DNA from: Straminergon stramineum
Taxonomy: Eukaryota; Streptophyta; Bryopsida; Hypnales; Calliergonaceae
Direction: 5' to 3'
Length of the DNA stretch: 64,000 nt
NCBI GenBank assembly: GCA_963920665.1
Contig: OY987264.1
Coordinates: 21,060,906-21,124,905 of the forward strand
Positions 39,160-49,820 of this stretch are shown here, in pieces (position 1 is the stretch's first letter; each line of letters opens with the position of its first letter). The position numbers and the translations under genes are program-made. The notes below the pieces were generated by a model. That model was not told the DNA's origin. It made no database searches and worked only from the letters and a program-made list of their open reading frames with translations.

Positions 39160-40098
39160 TAGTAAGCTCTCATACTACCTTCAATATGGTCTATAGTGAA
39201 CTTCGTATACTTTATGGTGGGTAAGATAAAGGCTACTGTAAATCTATGCTGATTCTGTACTTTCCCACTTCATAATTCCATGATGAATTCCATTATGAAA
39301 GAAAATGAAACTAGTAACTATGAGATAGCTTGAAACGTTTTGTACATTGTGTGGAGCAACATGTTCCCCTATTTTTTACAAGTGCTCTACATTTATGATT
39401 TCATCAATCTTAGTACTCAATTTCAATGTGCTCTCATTCATACATACAATAAAACTATAATTGCAAAGCAATGAAGAGTTCCAATTATAGAATTTAGAAA
39501 GCAACTTCTTCAACGGTTAGTACTATCAAAATAAAAGAAAGTGAAATGTACTTATTTTGTAATTCCTATAAAGAACTTATATGCATGACTTCAATAGTAA
39601 CACTACAAATGCCCTACACCAAAGTGCATGCAACCTTCATTGGTAAGCATTTTCCAAGATTACGTAGTACAGTGGAAGCGTGATGTAAGGGTTTCTTTTA
39701 TTCACTAAATTGACGTAATTGCCTACCTTTTAAATATATTTCCCATAATTCTTATTTCAATATGTTCCGGTGTCTACGAAAAAATATAAAGAATTATAAT
39801 GCATTTGAAGATTGTTTATTATTTAAAGTAAATTTCATACCCACACCCTTTCAATTACACAAAAAATATAGAAGATTGAAATTAGGTGATGTCACCTTCA
39901 TATCTTGTACATTTGAACTGTATACAATTTTTTACTATTACTACTATATAGAAATTTACTAATTTAGTACTTGGTATAGTTATTATTGTCTACTCTTGAA
40001 ACTTCCTGTTTACAAATGCACCTATATGTAAATTGGAAGTTCCTCTTCACTTTAGTATATGTAAAGTAACTTTCCAGGGGATAATGCCCCCTACTTCT
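39160..40098. other. AT-rich interior of the giant element
   Basis: It continues the sequence interrupted by the copia insertion. No gene or repeat structure was recognised. Confidence 0.45.
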
Positions 40099-40328
40099 AT
40101 ACTCGTAAACGTCGTGTTCGACGTATATTGGTTCATAAATGACAAATAATTTGTCTATATAGTACGAAACTACAACTATTCATTCTTGGAATTTTGTATA
40201 GAAAGGAGAGACATTCTCATATGTTTTAACCTCTATAGTAAAGCTTTATTTTTTTTTGAATGGGGTGATGTCATATGGTTCTGAAAAGGTTGATTTCCAC
40301 GATCCACACTTTCTTCTTTAAATGTTAA
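40099..40328. mobile_element. Small TTAA-type element, family B (copy 4, eroded)
   Basis: It shares ACTATTCATTCTTGGAATTT and GGTGATGTCATATGGTTC with the other copies. The right end is TAAATGTTAA. The left end (about 40099) has lost its TTAA. It lies inside the giant element. Confidence 0.65.
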
Positions 40329-41027
40329 GCCAACTGAATTTTAGTATGGTAGATGGTGGTAATTCTGTGCGTGTTCTAACAATTGCCCTATAGGTAGAAC
40401 AAAAAGTGTTCTTCTGACATTGTGGAAACTGTGCCTTTGATGATGTCCTTCATACATGGACGTGATTTGAAATGGTGTAGAGCACTTTTGGAGTTGAGAA
40501 TGGTGAAATTTTAAACCATACCTGGAGAATTTATAAATGCAATCGTAGAGTTAATGAGGTTCTTATAAAATTTTCATTTGAAGTTTAGGAGTTGTCTGAG
40601 CCTGATCAACAAACCTTCAGAACTAATTTTATAATCTAATTTGCGAAAGTTGGCATGTGTGCCAAGTTTTGTATCCTCCTAGGAGCATATATGAACCAAA
40701 GGGAGGCCACCTAAAATTAAGGCACTCACATTTGATAGGTCTCATTGCACCATTCAAGGACAGATGCTTCACTTTTATTGATGTCTTTTAAGAACATAAA
40801 TAGCACCCTATGGCAATTTTGTTTAAAAAATCATATTTAATTGAACAAACTAGCAAAAATTATGAAAAAAATTTCTTCTCAAATCATTTTCTCTTTTATT
40901 ACTCTTTAAAATTCATCTAAATTGTTCAGACCACAATTTTGGACTGTGGAAGCAAAGACGCTCTTAAATGAGCAGTTTCTGCACCATCTATCTCATTGAA
41001 TATACATATGTCCTATTTAGTATGGGG

Positions 41028-41465
41028 TGGGTATGTTTTCATGGGTATTGAAGTACGGGTACATTCTTCGTGGATAAAGGGGCAGCGGTATATGGGGCGG
41101 GTATGTAGGCGGGTATGTAGAGGGTGGTTATGGATTGGGCGGGTATGTAGAGGGCGGGTATGGGTTGGGCAGGTACAAGTAGTTTGGCATCGCCACTAGG
41201 GTTTGGGGCTCCTGTCGTTGTGCTCCTGCTCCTGGAAACCTTCATGCTCCTCGTGGCGCTCATGCTTCCCCCTCGTTGTGTTGTGCTCCCTCCTCGTTGT
41301 TGCTCCTACTCCTCTCTCTTGTCTCTTGCTCTCCCCTCGCCACTCTTGCTCTTCTTTCTCCCCTCGTCGCTCTTGCTCCCCCCTCTCCGCGCTCCTGCTC
41401 CTGCTCCTCGTATTGTGCTCCTCCTCGTGTTGTGCTCCTTGCTCCTCCTCTCCTCATGTTGTGCT
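41028..41465. repeat. GGGCGGGTATG minisatellite and adjacent CTCCTG pyrimidine-rich tract
   Basis: From 41028 to about 41175 variants of GGGCGGGTATGTAGAGG recur irregularly. From about 41216 to 41465 follows a strand-biased run of CTCCT(G/C)CTC words. The open frames here are low-complexity artefacts. The block is inside the giant element and differs sharply from its AT-rich surroundings. Confidence 0.7.
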
Positions 41466-42160
41466 CCTGCTATTGGTATTGTTGTTGGTGTCGCTGCACG
41501 GTTTGTACGAATTGCACAAGTTTGTTTTGTCACTTCTTTTGCTTTGAATGTCATTGAAATTTGTAGTAATGCTTTAGTAAGTTTTTTTGTTAGTATTTGT
41601 GGCATTTGTATTTGTATGTTTGGGGTTTAGGTTGAGGGTTTAGGGATTCTGAAGTCCACTTTCATAGTTCAGTTGTTTTGGATTGTCCTTTGAAATTATG
41701 TACTTTGTGTCATGGTTTTTGGATTATGGGGGTCTGAATGTGTATGAATGTCTGCTTGAATGTGATAACAAAATGCTTGAATGCAATGACATACGTTCAA
41801 AGTACCATTGCATTTGGTGTAGGGTTTTGGCAATTCATTGTATTAGAGTAGATTCACGAATGTATAGCAGCCTTATAGTATTGCATTGTGCTATACAATG
41901 CTCGTTTGAATTTAGTGTAAAATGAGATTGCAATGCACTGAGTGAGAGAGTGTGTTTTTAAAACATAGCGATCTGATTTCGCCTTCAATTCTCCACAATT
42001 TGACATCCACTATGAAAAACCTGCTGGACTATTTCGCTTGGAAGCGGATTATTCAAGAACAAATTTGTTTTCCACAGATTTACCAACAGATTCACTCACA
42101 TTTTGCTTGCAGTGAACCAAATTGACCTTCACTAGCCGAGGTAATCCTTTCACCAATGCA

Positions 42161-42822
42161 TTTTAGGTCGATGTCACTTTAGGTCGATTGTTCTTGTAGA
42201 GGCTTTGGAAATTCATTCGTGTAATTTAATTACACAAACGCGAAAATAGGGCGCCATTTTAGGTCGGGTCAACCTAAAATGCCACACATCTCCCCGGTCG
42301 TGATGATATGCAATCCACCTATTATACATAAAAAGGAAGGCTGAGCACCAGAACACCTTCAATCATGTTGAAAGGAGAACAATTCACGTCGAGTCAACCT
42401 AAAATGACACAAATGCACTTGCTCCATGACGGTAATATTTTCAAATATGAAATACTACCGAAACGACTAAATAATAATTATCCCAAATTAGATGTAAACA
42501 TTTAACAACTCAGGTCGAATCGACCTAAAATGTCCTCATGAAGAATCTCATAACATAAATATCCGTAACTAACATAGATGCGTAATACCAAATAGGTTGT
42601 TCAAATATATTGAGATTTGTAACGTATTCTAAAAAGTAAAGTAACTTCTTACGAAATAAATATAACAGACATAAAACCGGTTAGGTCGAGTCGATCTAAC
42701 CAGTACGAAACGAAAATGCACTGAACTAAAATCTTGAATATAATAAGGGACATCAATAACAATGTCCCGAAATTCTATGATATCCTAACTAAGTTAATAC
42801 GATTTAGGTTGAGTCGACCTAA
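42161..42822. promoter_or_regulatory. Right palindrome array (5 copies plus degraded half-sites)
   Basis: Cores similar to AGGTCGAGTCGACCT start at 42261, 42386, 42512, 42683 and 42806, with half-sites at 42164 and 42181. The central base is G, or A at 42512. Better copies extend to CATTTT on the left and AAAATG on the right, so the palindrome can reach 27 bp (for example 42255-42281). The last copy ends 44 bp before the ATG at 42864. This array mirrors the left one, so both divergent gene sets carry the same oriented palindrome upstream. Confidence 0.8.
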
Positions 42823-42863
42823 ACCAGCGTATAGCTAATACGATATTTACAATTGAAAGCAGA

Positions 42864-44333
42864 ATGGAAGAGCAGGTTCAAAAGCTTGAAGCCTTTTACA
42901 AGCGACTTGATATCACGCGGGACGAGGAAGATGGGGACGATTTCAAAAACGATGGGGATTACTGGGAATTCCAAGCACCAGAGAAGATGGAGAAATGGAG
43001 CCTCAAGATGATTCCCTTCAAAAATCTGATTTGCTTCTCCATGAAGTATAAGGATAGTGAACCATATTATCCAATCTCTTATGACAAAAAGATCAAAGAC
43101 ATCGCCTAAGACATTGAATCAATAATCAAGATCCATTATGTGACTGCGCAAACGGGGTTGAAGGACGAGGAGCAATACCACTTTACAATTGTGCTTGACT
43201 CAGCAAAAATCGATTTCAATATAACCCCATTTCTGGAATCTCTCCAGCCAACAAAGTACAAAACCGAAATTCCAGAGTTGGAAAGAAAGGTCGATTCAAA
43301 CTTTTTCAGGAATGTCGCTGGGAAGCCGTTTAGTGGAAAACAATTGTGCAATCGATTGCAGACACTTTTCATTGACTTTGCAATACTGACAGTAAAGCTT
43401 GACCTCAAACGTAAAAAAATGGTTTCTCCCTCAGTATCGCACGACGTGCCAAGCTAGGGAGAGGGCTAGGGATCTATGGGAACTCTAGGGACGCAACAAA
43501 GTCGTCGTATGTGGAGAAGTAAACAAGCAGCAACCCCTCCCACAGGAACAAGGAAGAGCAACCTGGCTTTCTCCTCGGGGAGACGAGGGGGAGAAGGTGC
43601 TCCTTCAATTTCAGTTGCTGGAGAGCAAAGCTTCGCGTCTACTATTACAGACGTGCCCGAGGCACATGACCCCAAGCGCAAGCATGGCTACAAACAGTCA
43701 ACAAAGGCCTACAAGAATTATTGGACCTCTTGTATAGACGCTTACATTTTTGAGATAAACGAAAAGAAGTCGATCTCTGTAGACCAACTCATTCCCGCAC
43801 CACCGGAAATGAACATCCGCAGTCACGAGCAAAGGCTAGCAGTGGATGTGTTGCACTATTTAGTGCACATGCCGGATAAATCCACGAAGCAAACACTCTA
43901 TGTCATGCCGGTAGACCAGATAGTGAAGCCCAGACCTACATCCTGGGACACCATAAAGAAGGGAGATTTTTACCTCATCAATGGTCAGCATAGTGTAACC
44001 GCCAGCAAGATGATGGTGGACATGAACCTGGATGAGGAGATCATCAAGCACTTTCGGAATTGGGATTGCTACGTCGTATGGTCAAATGACAACGAGAAGC
44101 TGAGGTCCATTTCCGCGTACTATAATAGAGTAAATCATTTTGTTGCGATGAAGCTGTCTTGGTCAACGAACATCCGAGGCACGAGAACTGTGTGGGAGAA
44201 CATAGGGAGGCCTAGAAATCCCAAGGAAGCTGTACCTGTTGGCACTCTCTCCAATGCCAGACGCAATGTAGAGAACAAGGCCAACTCCTTGAGATTCAAG
44301 GTCGGTGATTGCTTTCCTATAATAGGGGGCCAG
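42864..44333 (+). pseudogene. ParB-like (sulfiredoxin-fold) domain exon of the giant element
   Basis: The frame runs from ATG 42864 (MEEQVQKLEAFYKRLD) and is interrupted by TAA 43107-43109, TAG 43455-43457 and TAG 43467-43469. It then stays open to 44333. The C-terminal part (codons from about 43880) reads YVMPVDQIVKPR, GDFYLINGQHSVTASKMM, and WDCYVVWSNDNEKLRSISAYYNR. This is the layout of ParB N-terminal domains: a beta strand, a G-(Q/E)-(H/R)-(R/S) loop, a following helix, then an acidic turn and an Asn-containing helix. ParB family members bind CTP or act as nucleases or kinases, so the activity here is unknown. An intron follows (acceptor GTGTACAG at 44395-44402). The donor near 44333 does not keep phase as written, which suggests a lesion. 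Confidence in the fold is moderate. Confidence 0.5.
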
Positions 44334-44402
44334 TAAATGCATTTTAGATCGAGTCGACCTAAGTTGGCTTTGGACTTATGAGACCTGAATTGCACTGTGT
44401 AC

Positions 44403-46976
44403 AGGAGTTTACAAAGGCCATGAACAAGCGTTTCGCTATGCTTGACATCGTGAAGTCTCAGAAAGCCACTCGTGGGAAGGGTGGTGAGGAGAAGCTGAAA
44501 ATCACAAATGAATTGAAGATTATCACGGCTCCCGACGATGTTTTCAATTTGTGGAGTGAGGTCATCTCTAGTGCTGCACATGGAGAGCTCATAGATCCGG
44601 ACATGCTACTGAAATTTAACGAAAGGCCAGGTTGGAAGTCTGAAAACGGGAATTTGACGCATGAATTTTTCAAGTGGCTCGGAAATCTCTCGCTAGCTGA
44701 TCTTGCGAAACTTGTGAAGCACATTCTTAATCAGCAGACGGGAAAGCGAGATCAGCCATACCCAAAGGTGACAATAAAAATGATATCGTCTGTGCTCGAG
44801 AGCTACTACACTTGCAAGGAGTGGGTTGAGCGGTAGAAAAGGAAGTATTTGGTGAAGAAGGAGCTTCACCTTTTGGACCCGACACTTTGTTTGTTGAATG
44901 CCTTTGACGAGTTGAACGTTGAGAAGTGGCGAGAGTTCAAGTCTAATCAGAACATCACTAGCGCTACAATGAATGTGCTACTTGAGCAATCCGGTGATGA
45001 CTATTGGAAGGAGGCCAAGCAGACAAAGTCGAAGAATAAGAAGGCCGAGGAAATGTCACCCTATGCTGCTGAATTCTTCAAAGTGTTTTTGGAAAGGAGG
45101 TCAAACTTTGTGAAGCCGCTCTCCGTTGCTCATTATCGTCCATACGATATCAGCAATGACATGCATGCTGACTGGCCAAGAGGTGCATGGAAGGAGAATA
45201 TAGTGGAGGATGTAAGGTTCGGAGTGATTGACTTTAGATACACTCCAGGCGTCTTCAATAAGCTAAAGTGCAATCCAACTATGCCGTACTTCTTCGCCGT
45301 TCTTAAGTCGTTTCAGGAGAAGAAGAAGCCATTGTTGGAGGAGATCGGGACATGGCTCTTCATCTGCTTGGATTTAACCGAGAAAAATCAAGCTCTACAT
45401 TACGTGCACAGCAATGACTCAATGAGGTGCTCAGAGAGTATCAAATGGACTATTCTAACTATTGGCTAGCACAGCATGAGAGGATGGGAGATTACTCCCC
45501 AAACAACAGTAAGGCTGTGGAGAAAATTTATCTTACCTTCCTGTAGAGTCCTAACAACGCTGTTCTCATGACCCCAAAATCTGCTTACAGAGCACCAAAT
45601 ACTGACGTGTTCAATAAGCCAAGGGCCTATAATGAGCTGCATTATAGAGTTAATAATACGGAGCTACGGATGGAATTCTACCTTGTAATTCTGAAAAGGT
45701 TTTGCTTTACGGGGAGGAGTGTTATGTCCTTGTTTGCCGGTGCCAAGTTCACATGCGCAGCAATGGTATGATGTTTTAGGTCAAGTCGACCTGAATTTGC
45801 ATTTGTGATTTTAAGTTAGAGCAATCAAACATGCTATTTTCATTACTATCTAAAAAGGAAGGCTCTAATACTGTTATTCTCATTGGTAATGAACATCAAA
45901 ATCTGCCAATGACATTCAATTATGGTTACCTGTTTAGGTCGAGTCGACCTAAGATGTGCTTACTGAACCGAATCCTATTGTTTCCCTTTGTATGATTTTC
46001 AAATGAGCGGCCTTAATGTCTACGCTGTGGGAGTCTCCGATGAATCAGCAATGTGGACTGACATTGTGGAAATGGCCAAGTCGCTGGACATTAAGGACTT
46101 CAAGCCAAACGGGTACTTTGTCGATGAATCTAGATTTAGTCGAAAACCTGTAGGTGTGTCAACACCTACATCGATTAGGAGAAAGGGAAAGTCGGTGTGG
46201 GATCGATCCTACATGCCTTCAGGTCGGGGTGGTGGATCGCAACGCGAGAATATGGATTTCTCCTTCGACACAGAGGCCGATGACGATGACATGGATGCGG
46301 ATGACGTGCAAGAGGAGCAATGTACGCCACCAGCGCGGCTATCACAAAGCCTTCGAGGGTCATCTGCTTTGTCGCGGCCCTCTGTGGAGAGGCAACCAAC
46401 TAGCATCCCACCTCCAACCATGGGCGAGAAAAAAAGGAAGAGAGCCACCTATCGCAACGTGGATCTTCAGGTTGAGATAGCGTAGCTCAAAGCGGACAAA
46501 GTGAAGGATCGTGCTGATTCTCTGGAATTGTATGAGGAAACAAATAAACGAATGGACATGTTCTAGAACTTCATCATAGCGGCAACAAAACTTCAAGATG
46601 ACCAGTTTTCCGCCATTCAAAATCAGCTTGCAGGGATCAGGCCGCTGGCTTCGTTGCTACCATCACATGAATCTGGCCAGTTGATGATCCAAGGTCCCCT
46701 CACAAGTTCTATCAACAGAGGGGAATCTAGTCTCGCTCATCCCAGTGCTATTTCTCCCGGTTTGGCTCCGACCTCCTTTGTTGTCCCAACTCCTCCTCCT
46801 CCAAAGGATGATCGACCCGCAACTCCAGCTCTACCAGTAGAGCCTGAGGATGAAGGGACGCAGGTGGATGCAACGCCACCATCGGCCACTCTTGCCGAAG
46901 GTGTGGATGTTGTTGTCAGAGAAGGCTTGGCGGCGGACCTCGACCAGAATGAGCTCTCACCCAGCATGAATGTACT
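44403..46976 (+). pseudogene. Putative DNA-methyltransferase-like exons with coiled-coil/proline-rich tail
   Basis: Coding continues from 44403 (QEFTKAMNKRFAML) with TAG at 44834 and 45544, a one-base frame shift near 45420, and an intron from 45771 to about 46002 holding two palindromes. The intron acceptor reads CAA instead of CAG. Two motifs suggest a beta-class amino-methyltransferase. The first is FGVIDFRYTPG at about 45218-45250, where DPPY is expected. The second, downstream, is GRSVMSLFAGAKFTCAAM, which runs on across the intron into GLNVYAVGVSDES; it resembles the DPFAGSGTT...GVE binding loop for S-adenosylmethionine. ParB-like plus methyltransferase fusions are known in phages and bacteria. 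DFRY is not a canonical catalytic motif, so activity is doubtful. The tail has a charged region, a helical stretch with TAG at 46483 and 46564, and a proline-rich end. Confidence 0.35.
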
Positions 46977-47256
46977 AACTAGTTGTAATTTATAATCACT
47001 CGATGTCAAGTGTATAGTTAGGTCGACTCAAGCTGATTTGTAATATAGATTTTTTTGTAGTGGAAGACGTTTAGGAGCGAGGGGGCCTTCCATTTTGACA
47101 CAGGATTTATAGTGGAAAGAATCATCGTCATGAATTCTTCATTTTGAACATCAATTTCTGAACATCAATTTTGTATTTTAAATTCCAATGCGATTGAATG
47201 GAAGTATGTTCTCGATATCTTACAAATTGCCTCTCTATATATTCTTCTCTTGCAGG

Positions 47257-47533
47257 CCTTGTCAATGTGTTGAAAATGCCTTCATCCTCTGTTGCCCCAA
47301 CCCTTCACTCGCCTCCTCCACCATCACCTGTTCCCATTTCCCTAGAGACGAATTTATCTCCAACGCCAGGTGTAGTGACATCGCAACTGGGGGATAAGAC
47401 CGCAACAAAACTGTATCCAGGAGATGATGACACCTCCATTCCCGATGACGTGCTCATGGAGGTTAAGATTCCTGATCCAATCACTGTGGCGCTGGGAGAT
47501 CTGTTAGAGCCGGAAGCATCCTCTCGACAGTAG
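47257..47533 (+). pseudogene. Proline-rich exon of the giant element
   Basis: After a CTCTTGCAG acceptor the frame reads GLVNVLKMPSSSV and then acidic, proline-rich text to 47530. The exon seems to end at a TAG immediately before GTACAT. If the T were C this would be the usual CAG/GT exon end, and the frame then continues in phase into the exon at 47712. It has no recognisable domain and probably acts as a linker. Confidence 0.4.
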
Positions 47534-47711
47534 GTACATTGTGTTGCCTTTGATATTCTTGTGTATAGATTCCATTCAGCGTTAGGGGTGTTCCTTTCTT
47601 CTATCATTGATTTTTTATCCTTCATTGTGGGTTGCCATTTCGTTTCGCGTGAAGTCCAGAATTCGTCCCGTAGGGTAGTAATTGGCTACGAATGTGGCCG
47701 TTTGTTAGCAG

Positions 47712-48509
47712 GGATCGGATCCTCCATGTCGTTGTGGAGAATCGTCGAATGAAGTCAATGTTCCATTGAGGTCCAAGGTGACTGAGAAATGGCTCAACGT
47801 TGTCTTGGACCTGAATGGATTATTATGTGTCTGTGAGGATGCTAAAGTGAAGGGTTGGGCGAGGCACGTCGATGATGCGTCGCAGCCCCACTCCGCCACA
47901 ATTCCTGCGGTTGTAGGGCCGAAGGCTGTGTACGTCCGACCGGGGTGCGCACAATTCTTGCATGACTTAGGCCAAGTAGCTTTCGTTTCAATGTGGAGCT
48001 CAATGAAGAAGTCCACCACCGAAGAAGTCTGTGCGTATCTCTTCCAAGATCTGGAAATGCCCTTCCTCTTACTAGGACAGGATTCCTACACGAAGCTCAA
48101 GTTCAGGGATGGTTCCGGTCAAGTCACCATGTTCAAAGAGCCAGGGACGAGCAAGGAACTTTTCCTGAAAAACCTTGATACGTTGTTCAATGGCTCTTAT
48201 AGGAATTTCTTGCCCAAGAACACCATTGCAGTGGATGACAGTCCCGTTAAGCATGTCATGAACAACGCAGAGATCGTCATATTCTCGGACACTTGGAGTC
48301 ACAAAGGGAATGGTCCGAAGGACTCATTCCTTTTGGACGTTCTTCTTCCTTGGTTTAGGCGTGTGCATGACGCTAGAGATCAAGGGCTCAAATCGTTTAG
48401 GGGGAATAGTAAGGGGAAAATGGGGCGGAAAATGCTCTGCGACGAACGGACTTGTCGAGAGTATAATAGGATTATGGAAGTGGTCAGAGTGTCCTTGACT
48501 TTGAAATAG
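47712..48509 (+). CDS. FCP1-type HAD phosphatase domain of the giant element
   Basis: The open exon starts after a TTAGCAG acceptor and reads GSDPPCRCGESS before the domain. LNVVLDLNGLLCVCED corresponds to the nucleophile loop of FCP1/SCP phosphatases; plant FCP1-domain proteins often have DLNG rather than DLDG. FVSMWSSMKKS is motif II, the Lys in MFKEPGTSK may be motif III, and NTIAVDDSPVKHV carries the paired aspartates of motif IV. The family removes phosphate from RNA polymerase II C-terminal repeats and other proteins; this protein's substrate is unknown. Frame and spacing suggest it is the C-terminal part of the ParB/methyltransferase-like gene rather than a separate gene, but that is not proven. 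The stop is TAG. Confidence 0.6.
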   Translation, partial: GSDPPCRCGESSNEVNVPLRSKVTEKWLNVVLDLNGLLCVCEDAKVKGWARHVDDASQPHSATIPAVVGPKAVYVRPGCAQFLHDLGQVAFVSMWSSMKKSTTEEVCAYLFQDLEMPFLLLGQDSYTKLKFRDGSGQVTMFKEPGTSKELFLKNLDTLFNGSYRNFLPKNTIAVDDSPVKHVMNNAEIVIFSDTWSHKGNGPKDSFLLDVLLPWFRRVHDARDQGLKSFRGNSKGKMGRKMLCDERTCREYNRIMEVVRVSLTLK

Positions 48510-48983
48510 GATGCTTCTGTTTCCATAGATCAGGTCCATTTGAGCTACTAGGAAGTCAAATCGGGATATTTCATTCTTTGCGCATTTTAGGTCGGATCAA
48601 CCTTATTTGTATATAGTCATTAAGCGCGTTCGTTTCAAGTTTGTCCAATCCAATTTCTATAATAAATGTTGATTTGATGTTTGTCAATGGGAGACTCAAT
48701 GTTGTCATTCAGGTTGCTTCGACCTGATGTGTTTGTCTATGTTTATTGGATAAGTACACTACATGTTGCTCGTTTGTATTACTCATTGTGAATCCCTCTG
48801 GACTTCTTACGTGGAGAAACTCTAAGCGCCGCTTGATAGCAGAGTTTCGACAACGCACCACCTCCATTTCTAGATGCCAGTCTTCCATGTGCGGCATCAA
48901 TGGACTCCGTCCTGGACTACGGCTAGAACGCTATTCTCAGCACAAGGAACTTCCTGTGCTCGGCAGCCACTGCCAATTCGACA

Positions 48984-49478
48984 ATGGACTTCTCAATCGG
49001 GCCCATAGAAGACGGGGTCATGGACTGTCCGCCTAATGGAGCTCCCCGTTTGCCGAAATCATGCTCACCTTCTCCTTTGAAATTCAGAGATCCTATCGCT
49101 TCCAAAATGTCGCCATTTGCCTCGGACAGAATGCCACAAAGAAAATTATATGAAGACGTGGGAATTCCGAATTCCACAATGGAGACGAAGAATCCCCTAC
49201 CAATGGAACCCTGCAAACAAGTTCCCCTTGTACGATCTCATGGGCCTCCTATTCCTCGTCCGCGAGTACAATGTCTAGGTGTATGGAAGACCAAGACGCA
49301 CGATGGAGTGCCACCCAATAGATATGCTGCACCGGTTTTCGATGCTTGGGATCAAAAGATCTTACAACTCCAACAGCTTCAAGGGCTAAGGGAATATAAG
49401 AAGAATGATAACAGATACAATCGTGGACCCGAAATTATAAAGGCCATGGAACTACTGAAGAGTAAATCGGACATATAG
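48984..49478 (+). CDS. Uncharacterised last ORF/exon of the giant element
   Basis: The ATG at 48984 (MDFSIGPIEDGVMD) opens a 164-codon frame that ends in TAG. It is rich in Pro, Lys and Arg, with a glutamine/leucine helix near the end (QKILQLQQLQGLREYKK). I recognise no family. It follows two intron-like palindromes (48589, 48711) and may be the final exon of the rightward gene. It ends 342 bp before the right terminus of the element. Confidence 0.4.
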   Translation: MDFSIGPIEDGVMDCPPNGAPRLPKSCSPSPLKFRDPIASKMSPFASDRMPQRKLYEDVGIPNSTMETKNPLPMEPCKQVPLVRSHGPPIPRPRVQCLGVWKTKTHDGVPPNRYAAPVFDAWDQKILQLQQLQGLREYKKNDNRYNRGPEIIKAMELLKSKSDI

Positions 49479-49791
49479 ATGTTGTTCATATTTTTGATAC
49501 AGAGTCTATACATACATGTAAGCATTGTGCAGATATGCAGTTACTTACAACTCAATGATGGGGTGAATCATACTCACGGCAGTTATAGGCATTGTCACGA
49601 TTCTTTTGTGAATAGGAACTCAAAATCCGTATAGGAGTTCTATATGACAATCAAATGTGATTATACATACAAGAGTTTCTAAAAATAGAATCACCTTCTG
49701 CCACATTCTTCAGTACTCTTCCATGAGATTAGAGGGGTCTTGCATGAATTTGTGTGTCAAAACTAGTACTCCATACCTCTCATTTCATTGG

Positions 49792-49820
49792 AAATCTCTC
49801 ATTTTAATGAATATTGTGTT
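49792..49820. repeat. Right terminal inverted repeat of the giant element
   Basis: On the minus strand it reads AACACAATATTCATTA inward from 49820, then AAATGAGAGATTT. It is followed outside by CAAT (49821-49824) and then by Tc1/mariner coding sequence. Confidence 0.88.

Larger units (their letters stand above)
44346..48725. promoter_or_regulatory. Palindromes dispersed in introns of the rightward gene (6 copies)
   Basis: Cores start at 44346, 45778, 45936, 47020, 48589 and 48711, all outside the exons as read. Two lie within about 15 bases of an exon's 3' end (44346, 45778). The copy at 47020 has C in the centre; the others have G, A or T. Repeated placement in introns suggests either enhancer-like sites or spread by copying. 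Confidence 0.7.

Noticed and set aside
41160..41630. Leu/Ser-rich frames up to 156 codons
   Set aside because: They are translations of the pyrimidine-rich low-complexity tract; several overlapping frames on both strands are open.
26052..49820. An integrated giant virus or Polinton instead of a transposon
   Set aside because: No capsid, family-B polymerase, packaging ATPase or retroviral-type integrase was seen. Short inverted repeats with a 4-bp duplication and few genes fit a transposon better.
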